NCBI GenBank assembly: GCA_027487675.1
Contig: JAIYDD010000022.1
Span: forward strand, 1 to 50,783
Length of the DNA: 50,783 bases
DNA from: Acetobacteraceae bacterium
GTDB lineage: Bacteria; Pseudomonadota; Alphaproteobacteria; Acetobacterales; Acetobacteraceae
Direction of reading: 5' to 3'
Shown piece by piece: positions 18,172 to 26,530 of the stretch. Every line of letters starts with the position of its first letter. Position 1 is the stretch's first letter. A program made the translations under genes and the position numbers. A model generated the notes under the pieces. That model made no database searches and was not told where the DNA came from. It was given only the letters and a program-made list of their open reading frames with translations.

Positions 18172-18701
18172 GCGGGCGGCGGCATCCGCCTTCCGTCGCC
18201 CGCGCGCTGTCCGAGCGCGCGCGCGCGGCCGAGGCGCCGGCGGCGGCGCCGGCCAACCTCGTGGACGGCATCCGTGGCCTGATGGACGGGCTGCAGAAGC
18301 TGGCGGAGACGGCCGGCGCGGCGCGCGGCGAGCTTGGCGGGCAGGACGGCCGGATCGTCTTCGGCTGCTCCATCCGCACCACCGATGGCGTGGTGCAGAG
18401 CTTCGGCACGCCGGCGCGCGCCGAAGCGCCTGATGCGCGCGAACCGCTGACCGACGTGATGGAGGAAGCCGACGCGATCCTGGTGGTGGCGGAGGTGCCG
18501 GGGCTGGATCCCGCGCAGCTCTCGCTCTCGCTCGAGGGCGGCGCGCTGCTGATCGAAGGCGGCGGGCGCGTGCGGTACCGGCGGCGCGTCGTGCTGCCGG
18601 CCGCGGTGGATGCGGCGCGGATGACGCAGGCCTGCCGGAACGGGATCCTCGAAGTGCGCCTGCCGCGCGCTTCGCCAGGCGGCACGGGGGACGGCGCATG
18701 A
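18168..18701 (+). CDS. gvpH: GvpH-like Hsp20/alpha-crystallin-domain protein (177 aa)
   Basis: The N-terminal ~95 residues contain a short helix ([20 protein letters not shown]) and [10 protein letters not shown], as in GvpH proteins. The C-terminal part (residues ~95-165) is an alpha-crystallin-like beta-sandwich: [45 protein letters not shown], and the closing [13 protein letters not shown], which corresponds to the N-G-x-L-x-x-x-x-P motif of Hsp20 proteins. GvpH acts as a small chaperone that binds hydrophobic Gvp proteins. It overlaps gvpJ and gvpF by 4 bases on each side. Confidence 0.88.
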   Translation: MSGRRHPPSVARALSERARAAEAPAAAPANLVDGIRGLMDGLQKLAETAGAARGELGGQDGRIVFGCSIRTTDGVVQSFGTPARAEAPDAREPLTDVMEEADAILVVAEVPGLDPAQLSLSLEGGALLIEGGGRVRYRRRVVLPAAVDAARMTQACRNGILEVRLPRASPGGTGDGA

Positions 18702-19456
18702 GCGGGCTCTGGCTCTACGGCATCGGCGCCGAGGCGCCGGGCGGCGCGCCGCTCGGGGAAGGCGTCGGCGGTGCCGCCGTCGCGGCGCTGGCGCTCGGCG
18801 GTTTCGTCGCGCTGGTCTCCGCCGCACCCGCGGAACCGCCGGCGCCGACGCGGCGGCACATGCTGGCGCATACCGCGGTGCTGGAACGCGCGGCGGCGGC
18901 GGCGGACCTGCTGCCGGTGCGTTTCGGCACGGTGGCGCCGGCGCAATCGGCGCTGGAACGCTGCCTGGCGCATCACGAGGCCCAGCTGCGCGGCGCGCTG
19001 TCCGGCGTCGCCGGCTGCGTGGAGCTCGGCCTGCGCGCGGCCTGGCGCGACGACGTGGTGTACCGCGAGATCATGGCCGCCGAAGCCTCGCTGCGCGCGC
19101 TGCGCGACCGGCTGCAGCTGCGCCCGGCGGCCGAGACCTATGGCGCGCGGATCGAGCTGGGCCGGCGCGTGGAGGCGGCGGTGCAGGCGCGGCGGGCTTC
19201 CGATGCGGCCGCCATCGCAGCGGCGCTCGATCCGCTGGCGCAGCGCAGCGTCGCGCTGGCCACGGTCGATGACAGCCAGGTGCTGCACCGCGCCTTCCTG
19301 GTGCGGCGCGAGGAGGAGGCGCGCTTCGATGCCGCCGTCGCCGCGCTGGAAGCCGCGCAGGGCGAGCGGCTGGCCTTCCGCTACGTGGGGCCGGTGCCGC
19401 CCTTCAACTTCGTCTCGCTGCGCGCCGAATGGCTCGGCGCGCCGGCCCGGGGCTGA
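18698..19456 (+). CDS. gvpF: Gas vesicle protein GvpF (GvpF/L family) (252 aa)
   Basis: GvpF/GvpL family member. Hallmarks are the start LWLYGIGA, the central [20 protein letters not shown] leading to LLPVRFGTV (the most conserved GvpF/L element), VELGLRAAW, and the C-terminal [13 protein letters not shown] (family consensus G-P-W-P-P-Y-x-F). It has an N-terminal ferredoxin-like and a C-terminal alpha/beta domain. GvpF binds GvpA and is thought to keep it soluble or seed assembly. Placement just before gvpG matches the usual gvpF-gvpG order. This is one of three GvpF/L-type genes here. Confidence 0.93.
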   Translation: MSGLWLYGIGAEAPGGAPLGEGVGGAAVAALALGGFVALVSAAPAEPPAPTRRHMLAHTAVLERAAAAADLLPVRFGTVAPAQSALERCLAHHEAQLRGALSGVAGCVELGLRAAWRDDVVYREIMAAEASLRALRDRLQLRPAAETYGARIELGRRVEAAVQARRASDAAAIAAALDPLAQRSVALATVDDSQVLHRAFLVRREEEARFDAAVAALEAAQGERLAFRYVGPVPPFNFVSLRAEWLGAPARG

Positions 19457-19466
19457 GGGATCGCGC

Positions 19467-19715
19467 ATGGGGATGCTGTCCACCCTTCTGATGCTGCCCG
19501 TTGCGGGTCCTGCCGCCGGCATCGCCTGGATCGCCCGCAAGATCGGCGAGCATGCCGCGAGCGAGCTCGACGACCCGAACCGCATCCAGGCCGCGCTGCT
19601 GGCGCTCGAGAAGCGGCTGGAAGCCGGCGAGATCGGCGAGGAGGCCTTCGAGGCGGAGGAGGCTGCGCTGCTCGGCGAACTGGCCGAGATGCGCGCCAGG
19701 CGGGCCGGCGCGTGA
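19467..19715 (+). CDS. gvpG: Gas vesicle protein GvpG (82 aa)
   Basis: Short helical protein. The hydrophobic start [20 protein letters not shown] is followed by a charged helix with the GvpG pattern ([20 protein letters not shown]). Length is typical (about 80-90). In haloarchaea GvpG interacts with GvpF and GvpL and is essential in the accessory complex. ATG 19467 lies 10 bases after the gvpF stop; the stop overlaps the GTG of the AAA ATPase gene (GTGA). Confidence 0.9.
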   Translation: MGMLSTLLMLPVAGPAAGIAWIARKIGEHAASELDDPNRIQAALLALEKRLEAGEIGEEAFEAEEAALLGELAEMRARRAGA

Positions 19716-21799
19716 CGGCGCTGCGCCTTCTCGTCGCCGGCGCGCGGGCCGAGGATGCGGGGCGCGGCATCGTGCGCCTCGATCCCGCGGACATGGCCGC
19801 GCTCGGCGTCGCGACGGGCGAGGTGGTGGCGATCCGCGGCGGCAGGCTCGCCCATGCGCGGGCCATGCCGGAGCGGCCCGAGGCCCGCGGCCAGGCCCGC
19901 ATCGCGCTGGATGGCGCGACGCGCGGCAATGCCGCCACCGCGATCGGGGAGGCGGTGGAGATCGCCGCCGCCGGCCGCGTGCCGCCCGCCAAGCGCGTGG
20001 TGCTGGCGGCCGAGGGCGGCCGGCCGGCGCTGGCCGCGCTCGACCGCGCGCTGGAAGGCGTGCCGCTGGCCGCCGGCGACGCGGTCCGCCTGACGCTGCC
20101 CGGCGGGCGGGAGGTGACGCTGCGCGTCGCGCGCCTCGACCCCGCCGGCCCCGCCATCCCGGACGCCGCGACGCGCATCGAGGTGGAAGGCGCGCCCGCG
20201 CCGAAGGTCGCGCCGCGGCCGCGGGAGGAAGTGCGCTACGAGGATCTCGGCGGCCTCTCGCGCGTGCTGCCGCGCATCCGCGAAGTGGTCGAACTGCCGC
20301 TGCGCCGGCGCGATGCCTTCGCGGCACTCGGCATCGCACCGCCCCGCGGCGTGCTGCTGGTGGGTCCGCCCGGCACCGGCAAGACGCTGATCGCCCGCGC
20401 GGTCGCCACCGAATCCAACGCCACCTTCATCGCCGTCAACGGGCCGGAGATCATGGACCGCTACTACGGCGCGTCCGAGGGCGCGCTGCGCGCGGTGTTC
20501 GAGCAGGCGCGCAAGGAAGCCCCGGCGATCGTCTTCATCGACGAGATCGACGCGATCGCGCCCCGCCGCGACGGCCTGTCGGGCGAGAAGCAGGTGGAAC
20601 GCCGCGTTGTGGCGCAGCTGCTGACGCTGATGGACGGGCTCGGCGGCCGCGGCGACGTGGTGGTGCTGGCGGCGACCAACATGGCCGATGCGCTGGACCC
20701 CGCGCTGCGCCGCCCCGGCCGCTTCGACCGCGAGATCCGCATCGATCCGCCGGACGCCCCTGGCCGGCGCGAGATCCTGGCGGTGCATTCGCGCGCGATG
20801 CCGCTGGCGCCCGATGTCGCGCTGGATGCGCTGGCCGAGCGCACGCCGGGCTTCGTCGGCGCGGACCTCGCCGCACTCTGCCGGGAAGCGGCGCTCGCCG
20901 CGCTGCGCCGCGCCGGCGTGCTGGACGGCGCGGCGCCGGCCGAGGCGCTTGCGGTCACGGCGGCCGACTTCGAGGCGGCGCTGCCCGGCATCGTCCCCTC
21001 CGCGCTGCGCGAGACGCATCTGGAGGTGCCCGCCACCGGCTGGTCCGCGGTCGCGGGGCTCGACACGCTGCGCGGCGAGTTGGAACGGGCCGTGCTCTGG
21101 CCGCTGAAGCGCCCCGAGGCCTTCGCGCGCATGGGGCTGCGCCCGCCACGCGGCGTGCTGCTGCACGGCGCGCCGGGCACCGGCAAGACGCTGCTGGCGC
21201 GCGCGCTGGCGGGCGAGGCGGGCGTGGCCTTCATCGCGGTGCGCGGGGCCGAGCTGCTCTCGCCCTGGCAGGGCACGTCGGAACGCGCCTTGCAGCGCAT
21301 CTTCGAACGCGCCCGCGCCGCCCGGCCCTGCCTGCTGTTCTTCGACGAGATGGACGCGATCGCGGGCCAGCGCGGCGGCGGCGACGGCGCGACGGTGGAG
21401 CGCATGGTCGCGACCTTCCTGACCGAGATGGACGGCATCGCCGATCCGCCGGGCCTTGTCGTGCTGGGCGCCACCAACCGCGCCGACCGCATCGACCCCG
21501 CGCTGCTGCGCCCCGGCCGCTTCGACCTGGTGGTGGAGATGCCGCGCCCCGACCAGGCCGGGCGGCGCGCCATCATCGGCCTGCATGCGGCGCGCATGCC
21601 GCTCGGGCCGGATGCCGATCTCGATGCGCTGGCCGCCGCGACCGCGGGTCTGGTCGGCGCCGACCTTGCGGGCCTCTGCCGCCGCGCCGCGCTGCTGGCG
21701 ATGGCGGAGGCCGATGCGCCGGATGCCGCGGTGGTCGGCATGCGGCACCTGCAGACAGCGCTGGCCCAGGAAGGGAAGGCACGCCGATGGACGATGTGA
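19712..21799 (+). CDS. CDC48/p97-type double-ring AAA ATPase within the gas vesicle operon (695 aa)
   Basis: Two tandem AAA modules after an N-terminal domain resembling the Cdc48 double-psi barrel (residues ~1-165). D1 has Walker A GPPGTGKT at 218-225, Walker [11 protein letters not shown], sensor ATN and the arginine-finger region [11 protein letters not shown]2 has Walker A GAPGTGKT at 486-493, Walker [11 protein letters not shown] and [14 protein letters not shown]. Both rings keep their catalytic glutamate. The C-terminus is shorter than in eukaryotic p97. Such ATPases pull apart or thread protein complexes. The gene overlaps gvpG (4 bp) and the J-domain gene (13 bp), so it belongs to the operon. 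A role in remodelling Gvp assemblies is inferred from position. Confidence 0.93.
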   Translation: MTALRLLVAGARAEDAGRGIVRLDPADMAALGVATGEVVAIRGGRLAHARAMPERPEARGQARIALDGATRGNAATAIGEAVEIAAAGRVPPAKRVVLAAEGGRPALAALDRALEGVPLAAGDAVRLTLPGGREVTLRVARLDPAGPAIPDAATRIEVEGAPAPKVAPRPREEVRYEDLGGLSRVLPRIREVVELPLRRRDAFAALGIAPPRGVLLVGPPGTGKTLIARAVATESNATFIAVNGPEIMDRYYGASEGALRAVFEQARKEAPAIVFIDEIDAIAPRRDGLSGEKQVERRVVAQLLTLMDGLGGRGDVVVLAATNMADALDPALRRPGRFDREIRIDPPDAPGRREILAVHSRAMPLAPDVALDALAERTPGFVGADLAALCREAALAALRRAGVLDGAAPAEALAVTAADFEAALPGIVPSALRETHLEVPATGWSAVAGLDTLRGELERAVLWPLKRPEAFARMGLRPPRGVLLHGAPGTGKTLLARALAGEAGVAFIAVRGAELLSPWQGTSERALQRIFERARAARPCLLFFDEMDAIAGQRGGGDGATVERMVATFLTEMDGIADPPGLVVLGATNRADRIDPALLRPGRFDLVVEMPRPDQAGRRAIIGLHAARMPLGPDADLDALAAATAGLVGADLAGLCRRAALLAMAEADAPDAAVVGMRHLQTALAQEGKARRWTM

Positions 21800-22776
21800 C
21801 GCTGCTCGGCATCGCGCCGGCGGCCGGGGCGGAAGCCCTGGCGCGCGCGATGGAAGCCCTGCCGGGACCGCCGGTCGCGGTGCATGTCGCGGGCAGCATC
21901 GCCGGGCTCGCGCAGCCGGCGGAACGCGCGCGGCGCGGGCTGCTGCTGGCGCGGGACCGTGCCGGGCTGCTCGCCTCCCTGGCGGCGCTGCAGCGGCGGC
22001 TGGAAGCGGCCTGCGTCGCGGGGCCCTTCCTGCCGGCCGATCCGGGCGCGGCGCGCCTGCCGGCGGCGGAACTGCCCGGGCTGCTTGCCGCCGCCGCCCC
22101 GCTGCTGGAGGAAGCGCTGGCCACGAAGGGCGCGCGCCATCAATGGGACGTGGTGATCCGCTGGAACGCCGAAGCCGTGGTCGCGCGCCACCGCGCGGAA
22201 CTCCAGGGCCTGGCCGGCGCCGCGCTGGCGCGCGCCATCCGCGCCACGCTGGTCGGCGAGCGCGAGATGCGCGCCGCCGCGCTGCGCGCCGCGCTGCGCG
22301 GCGCGGTGCTGGCGATCGCGGAGCCGCTGCCGGTCGAGGAGGACGCCGCGACGGGGCTCACCGTGCTGGTCCCCGCGGGCGGCGAGGCGGCGATCGAGGC
22401 CGCGCTCGGCACCCTTCCCGAAGAAGCGTCGCGCGACGCCGCGGCCGATCTGCGCGGCCCGCTGCCGCCGCTGGGCTTCGCGGCGCTGCGGCTGGCGGAG
22501 GTGCCGGCGGGCGCGGTGGAACGCGCCTGGTCGCTGCTCGGCCTGCCGGAAGCGGCGCCCGAGGCGCTGCCGGCCTCCGACCTCACGCGGCACTGGCGCG
22601 GGATCGCGGCGAAGCTGCATCCGGACCGCGCCGGCGCCGCGGCCGACCCGGCACGCTTCGCGGAGGCCCACGAAGCCTATCGCCTGCTGCGCAGCCTGGC
22701 GGGGGAAGCGCCGCTGGATCGCGTCCTGCTGGCCGCCCGCGCGCGGCGCCGCCTTGTCCTGCCGGAGGCCGCGTGA
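21787..22776 (+). CDS. GvpF/L-like protein fused to a C-terminal DnaJ J-domain (329 aa)
   Basis: Residues ~1-255 have the general GvpF/L layout: an N-terminal alpha/beta part, a variable middle, QWDVVIRWN in place of the usual V-E-x-x-x-x-x-W strand, and [15 protein letters not shown] near the end resembling the family's G-P-x-P-P-x-x-F motif. The similarity to gvpF is weaker than that of the other two copies. From about residue 262 the chain becomes a J-domain: [12 protein letters not shown], then [18 protein letters not shown] with an intact H-P-D tripeptide, then [16 protein letters not shown]. The J-domain would stimulate a DnaK-type ATPase and so bring Hsp70 to bound Gvp proteins. It overlaps the upstream ATPase by 13 bases and the downstream gene by TGATG. 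Confidence 0.8.
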   Translation: MDDVTLLGIAPAAGAEALARAMEALPGPPVAVHVAGSIAGLAQPAERARRGLLLARDRAGLLASLAALQRRLEAACVAGPFLPADPGAARLPAAELPGLLAAAAPLLEEALATKGARHQWDVVIRWNAEAVVARHRAELQGLAGAALARAIRATLVGEREMRAAALRAALRGAVLAIAEPLPVEEDAATGLTVLVPAGGEAAIEAALGTLPEEASRDAAADLRGPLPPLGFAALRLAEVPAGAVERAWSLLGLPEAAPEALPASDLTRHWRGIAAKLHPDRAGAAADPARFAEAHEAYRLLRSLAGEAPLDRVLLAARARRRLVLPEAA

Positions 22777-23531
22777 TGACCGCCGATGCGCTCTACGCCT
22801 ATGCCGTGCTGCCCGCCGGCGCGGCGCTGCCCGCCGGCGCGCCGGCGATCCTGCCCGGCGCCACGCATGCGCTGGTCGAGGCCGGCGGGTGCGCGGCGCT
22901 GGTCAGCGCGGTGCCGCGCGGGCCGTTCGGCGCCGGGCCGGAAGGCCGCATGGCCGATCCCGAATGGGTGGCGGACCGCGCCCGCGCGCATCACGGCGCC
23001 ATCGCCAGCGCGGCGGCCTCCGGCCCGGTGCTGCCGCTGTCCTTCGGCGCGCTGTTCTCCGGCCCCGCGCCGCTCATCGCCTGGCTGGATGCCCGCGGGC
23101 CGCGGCTGCGCGCCGCGCTGGCCGACGTCGCCGGCTGCGCCGAATGGACCATCCGGGTGGAGGAGGACGCGGCCGGCCACGCCGCCTGGCTCGACCAGCA
23201 TGACGAGGCGCTGCGCGACCTGTCGCGCAAGGTGGAAGCCGCGCCGCAGGGCACCGCCTTCCTGCTCGGCCGCAGCCGCGCGAGGCGGCTGGAGGCGGCG
23301 CGCGCCGCGCGCCGGGCGGAGTTGTCGCGCGACCTGGCAGCCCGGCTCGCGGCGCATGCCAGCGCGCTGCCGGGCGAGCTGACGGCGCTGGTGCCGCAGG
23401 GCAATGCCGACCGGCTGCGCGACGACCTCGCGCGGATCGAGCGTGACCTGGCGGGCACCGGGCTCGCCGCGCGGCTCGCCGGGCCGTGGCCGCCCTACGC
23501 CTATGCGCGGGCGGCGCTGCGCGATGCGTGA
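22776..23531 (+). CDS. gvpL: Gas vesicle protein GvpL (GvpF/L family) (251 aa)
   Basis: Third GvpF/L-type gene. It begins ALYAYAVLPAG, contains ARAHHGAIASAAASGPVLPL followed by SFGALFS (family L-P-x-x-F-G-x-x-F), CAEWTIRVEED, FLLGRSRARRLEAAR, and ends with the conserved GPWPPYAYA. The position just before gvpS and gvpK matches the gvpL-gvpS-gvpK order of actinomycete clusters, hence the symbol; F versus L cannot be decided on sequence alone. The ATG at 22776 shares bases with the preceding stop, and the 3' end overlaps gvpS by 8 bases. Confidence 0.9.
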   Translation: MTADALYAYAVLPAGAALPAGAPAILPGATHALVEAGGCAALVSAVPRGPFGAGPEGRMADPEWVADRARAHHGAIASAAASGPVLPLSFGALFSGPAPLIAWLDARGPRLRAALADVAGCAEWTIRVEEDAAGHAAWLDQHDEALRDLSRKVEAAPQGTAFLLGRSRARRLEAARAARRAELSRDLAARLAAHASALPGELTALVPQGNADRLRDDLARIERDLAGTGLAARLAGPWPPYAYARAALRDA

Positions 23532-23742
23532 GCCCCTGCCGCTGCCACCGCAGCCGCCGCCGCAATCGCTGGCGGATGTGCTGGACCGGCTGCTCGACAC
23601 CGGCGTGGTGCTGGACGGGCAGGTGGTGATCTCGCTGGCCGGGGTGGACCTGGTGCATGTCGGGCTGCGGGCGCTGCTGGCCTCCGTGGACCGCGCGGCG
23701 GCGCTGGTGCAGCCCGCGCGCCTGCCGGGGGACGGCGCATGA
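23524..23742 (+). CDS. gvpS: GvpA-family minor protein, GvpS-like (72 aa)
   Basis: Small GvpA-family protein. After a Pro-rich start (LPLPPQPPPQ) comes the core SLADVLDRLLDTGVVLDGQV, then VISLAGVDLVHVGLRALLAS, the conserved shell fold. It lacks the W-W motif of GvpJ, and LVHVGLRALL resembles GvpS/GvpM-type minor proteins. Location between gvpL and gvpK supports GvpS. It overlaps gvpL by 8 bp and gvpK by 4 bp. Confidence 0.85.
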   Translation: MREPLPLPPQPPPQSLADVLDRLLDTGVVLDGQVVISLAGVDLVHVGLRALLASVDRAAALVQPARLPGDGA

Positions 23743-24029
23743 GCGCGACGGCGGACGCACCGGCGCCGGTGCGCATCGCGCTCGATCCCGCGGCGCTGGA
23801 ACGCGACCTGGCGCGGCTGGTGCTGACGCTGGTGGAACTGCTGCGCCGGGTGATGGAAGCGCAGGCCGTGCGGCGGCTGGACGCCGGCACGGTGACGGAG
23901 GCGGAGGCGGAGCGCCTCGGCCTCGGGCTGATCGCGCTGAAGGGCGCGGTGGCGGGGCTGTGCACGCGGCTCGGCATCGCGCCGGAAGACCTCAACCTCG
24001 ATCTCGGCCCGCTGGGCCGGCTGCTGTGA
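23739..24029 (+). CDS. gvpK: Gas vesicle protein GvpK (96 aa)
   Basis: GvpK family: LERDLARLVLTLVELLRRVM, then EAQAVRRLDAGTVTEAEAER, then LGLGLIALKGAVAGLCTRLG and the typical ending EDLNLDLGPLGRLL. Helical throughout. Function is structural or accessory and poorly defined, but the gene is present in nearly all gvp clusters. The ATG overlaps the gvpS stop; the next gene follows after 13 bases. Confidence 0.95.
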   Translation: MSATADAPAPVRIALDPAALERDLARLVLTLVELLRRVMEAQAVRRLDAGTVTEAEAERLGLGLIALKGAVAGLCTRLGIAPEDLNLDLGPLGRLL

Positions 24030-24042
24030 ACGGGGACTGACG

Positions 24043-26487
24043 ATGGGCGCTGCCTTGCGCGGGATCGGGCCGGTCAGGCTGCTGGCCGGGATGGCGGCGG
24101 CGGTGGCCGCGGCGTTGCTCGGGCTTTCGCTGCTGCGGCCGCCGGCCGTGCTGCCGGCCGCGGCGCTGCCGCCGTCGCCGACGCCGGCGCAGCTGGTGGC
24201 GGCGCTGACGGCCGGCGACCGCGCCGCGCTGGTCGAGGATCTGCGCGCCGTGGCGGGGCTGCTGCAGATGGCCGATCCGCAGGCGGTGCGCGTGGCGCGC
24301 GCGCGGCTGGAAGCCGTGGCGGCGGCCGAGGAACGCCGCGCCGGCGATGCGCCGCCGGCGCTGGTGCTGACGGGGCTCGCGACGCGGCTGGATGCGGCGA
24401 CGGGGGCGCTGGCCTCCCGCGCGCCGGTGGCGCCGGTCGATCCGGTGGCGCTGCTGGCGGCGGGGCTGGCGCTGCTGGCGGCGCTGGCGGCGCTGCTGGC
24501 GCGGCCGCGCGCGGCCAGCCTGCCGCCGGAACTCGCCGCCGCCGCGGCGGCGCTGGCGACGCTGCGCCAGGAAGGCGAGGCGGCCGGCCGCGCGCTCGCC
24601 GAGGCCGCGACCGCCGGCCGCCGCTTCGAGGAGCAGGCCAAGGGCGCCGAGACCCGCCTGGCCGGCGCGGCGCGGGAGGCGGAGGCGGTGCGGCTTGCCG
24701 CGGCGGAGCTCGCGGCGCTGCGGCCGGAAGCGGTGGCGGCCGCCGCGGCCTCCTTCGCCGCGGTGGCGGAGGATGGCGCGGCGCGGATCGATGCTGCCGC
24801 CGAGCGGCTGGCCGAGCAGGCGGCCGCGCCCTTGCTGGCGCTGGAGACGTGCGCGCAGGAGCTGCGCGAGGCGGCGGCCGGGATGCAGCCACGGCCGGAG
24901 GCGCTGGAACAGGCGCTCGGCGCCGCGCTGGCGGCGGCCGGCGTGCCGGAGCGGCTGGCGGCGCTGACGCCGGAGGCCATCGCGGCCGCGCTGCCGCCGG
25001 TGGATCCGCCGGACCTCAGCGACATCCGCGCGCGGCTGGCTGCGCTGACGCCCGAGGCGATCGGCAGCGCGCTGCCGCCGGTCGAGCTGCCGGAACTTGC
25101 CGACATCCGCGCGCGGCTCGACGCGCTGACGCCGGACGCCATCGCGGCCGCCCTGCCGCCGGCCGAGCGGCCCGACCTGTCCGACATCCGCGCGCGGCTC
25201 GCCGCACTGACGCCCGACGCCATCGCCGCCGCCCTGCCGCCCGCCGAGCGGCCCGACCTGTCCGACATCCGCGCGCGGCTCGACGCGCTGACGCCCGAGG
25301 CCATCGCGGCCGCCCTGCCCGCCGTCGAACCGCCGGACTTCGCCGACATCCGCGCGCGCCTCGAGGCTCTGACACCGGCGGCGGTGGCGGCCGCGACGGT
25401 CGCGGGCCTTGCCGCGCACCAGGCACCGCTGCTGGCCGAACTGCCGAAGCTGCGCGAGGCACTGGCCGCGTCCCGCACCGCGGAGGCCGAGGCGCTTGCC
25501 GCCCGGATCGAGGCCGCGATGCGCGACGCCGCCGCGACCCGCCCCGAGCCCGCCACGCGCCAGGCGGCCGAGGCGGTGGACGCCGCGCTGCAATGCCTGC
25601 GCACGGCCGCGGAGGACACCGCGGCGCGGCTGGACGCCGCGGCAACCCGCGTTTCGGCGCGCGCCGAGGCGCCGGCGGCGGCGCTCGACGCGGCGGCGAA
25701 GGACCTGCTCTCGGCGATGGCCGGGCTGGTGCCCGCGCAATCCAAGCTCGATGCGCTGTCCTCGGCGGCGGAAGCGGCGGTGGCGCGGGTGGAGGCGGCG
25801 GCACTGGCCGGCGCACAGGCGCTCGCCACCGGCCCGGCCCAGCTGCGCGACGCGGCGGAGGCGATCGCCGTGGCCTCGACCGATGCCGCCGAGCGGCTCG
25901 CCAGGCTGGCCGAGCAGGAGGTCTCCGGCGCGCTGCGCAGCGCCGCTGACCAGACCGGCGCCGTCGCGGCGCGCGCGACGGACACGCTGGCCGCCGCAGG
26001 CGAACGGTTCGGCGAGCAGGCGGAAGCCGCCGGGCAGCACCTCGCCCGCGGCTCCGCGGCGCTGGAGACGGCAGCCCGCAGCCTGGCCGAAGGCGCGGCG
26101 CGCGACCTGGCCCGCGCGGCGGCCGAGGCGAGCGAGAGCGCGATGGCCCTCCGCCAGGCGATCGCCGCGCAGGCCGAGCGCGCGCCGCCGCCGGATGCCT
26201 CCGCCGCGACCGCGGCGCTGCGCGCCATGGGCGATGCGCCGCCCGTCCTGGCCGCGGCGCTGCAGCGGCTGGGCAGCGTGGAAGGCGAGGTCAGCGCGCT
26301 GCAGCAGGAAGCCGAGCGGCTGGCGGAGAGCGCCGCGAACGGCGACGCCGCGGCCCTGCCCGATGCGGTGGGCGCGCACACGCCGGCGCTGCTCGGCAGC
26401 CTGGAGACGACGATCGGCCGGCTGCGCTCGGTGGCCACCGCGCTGGCGCTGGCCGGCGACAGCACGGCGACACGCCGCAGCGCCTGA
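24043..26487 (+). CDS. Membrane-anchored coiled-coil protein with five 27-residue repeats (814 aa), last gene of the gas vesicle operon
   Basis: No family recognised. Two hydrophobic segments (about residues 11-31 and 135-153) frame a ~100-residue loop; the rest is a long Ala/Glu-rich, probably coiled-coil region. Residues 304-438 consist of five 27-residue repeats with consensus R-L-x-A-L-T-P-x-A-I-A-A-A-L-P-P-x-x-x-P-D-L-x-D-I-R-A; a sixth, decayed copy starts at 439. The tail (450-814) has further Ala-rich helices without Trp or Tyr enrichment. GvpC, the outer brace of vesicles, also has tandem repeats, but of about 33 residues and without membrane segments, so this is not a standard GvpC. 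It starts 13 bases after gvpK and ends the operon. A membrane-vesicle tether or length-controlling scaffold is conceivable. Confidence 0.8.
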   Translation: MGAALRGIGPVRLLAGMAAAVAAALLGLSLLRPPAVLPAAALPPSPTPAQLVAALTAGDRAALVEDLRAVAGLLQMADPQAVRVARARLEAVAAAEERRAGDAPPALVLTGLATRLDAATGALASRAPVAPVDPVALLAAGLALLAALAALLARPRAASLPPELAAAAAALATLRQEGEAAGRALAEAATAGRRFEEQAKGAETRLAGAAREAEAVRLAAAELAALRPEAVAAAAASFAAVAEDGAARIDAAAERLAEQAAAPLLALETCAQELREAAAGMQPRPEALEQALGAALAAAGVPERLAALTPEAIAAALPPVDPPDLSDIRARLAALTPEAIGSALPPVELPELADIRARLDALTPDAIAAALPPAERPDLSDIRARLAALTPDAIAAALPPAERPDLSDIRARLDALTPEAIAAALPAVEPPDFADIRARLEALTPAAVAAATVAGLAAHQAPLLAELPKLREALAASRTAEAEALAARIEAAMRDAAATRPEPATRQAAEAVDAALQCLRTAAEDTAARLDAAATRVSARAEAPAAALDAAAKDLLSAMAGLVPAQSKLDALSSAAEAAVARVEAAALAGAQALATGPAQLRDAAEAIAVASTDAAERLARLAEQEVSGALRSAADQTGAVAARATDTLAAAGERFGEQAEAAGQHLARGSAALETAARSLAEGAARDLARAAAEASESAMALRQAIAAQAERAPPPDASAATAALRAMGDAPPVLAAALQRLGSVEGEVSALQQEAERLAESAANGDAAALPDAVGAHTPALLGSLETTIGRLRSVATALALAGDSTATRRSA
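24952..25356 (+). repeat. Five tandem 81-bp coding repeats
   Basis: In-frame repeats inside the 814-residue protein, each encoding 27 residues from R-L-x-A-L-T-P to D-I-R-A, with units at 24952, 25033, 25114, 25195 and 25276. Units 3 and 4 are nearly identical even at the DNA level (both with gccgagcggcccgacctgtc), indicating recent duplication. A degenerate sixth copy starts at 25357. Confidence 0.9.
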
Positions 26488-26530
26488 TCCTTGCCGGCGC
26501 GGGTCGCGACCTGCGGCGGCCGGGCAGCCC

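Noticed and set aside
17585-21748. Very long minus-strand open reading frame (about 1387 codons) opposite the gvp genes
   Set aside because: It runs antisense to at least eight recognisable gvp and ATPase genes and has Arg/Ala/Gly/His-rich composition, which is typical of shadows in very GC-rich DNA. Long frames at 2232-5132, 22677-26465 and 33633-36959 are the same artefact; only the 3' end of the first (2232-2633) is a real gene.
24952-25356. Regularly spaced repeats, considered as a CRISPR array
   Set aside because: Units are contiguous 81-bp in-frame coding repeats without unique spacers, and there are no cas genes.
24043-26487. Assignment as GvpC
   Set aside because: Repeat length is 27 not about 33 residues, there are two membrane segments, and the size is several times that of GvpC. 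Left as uncharacterised.
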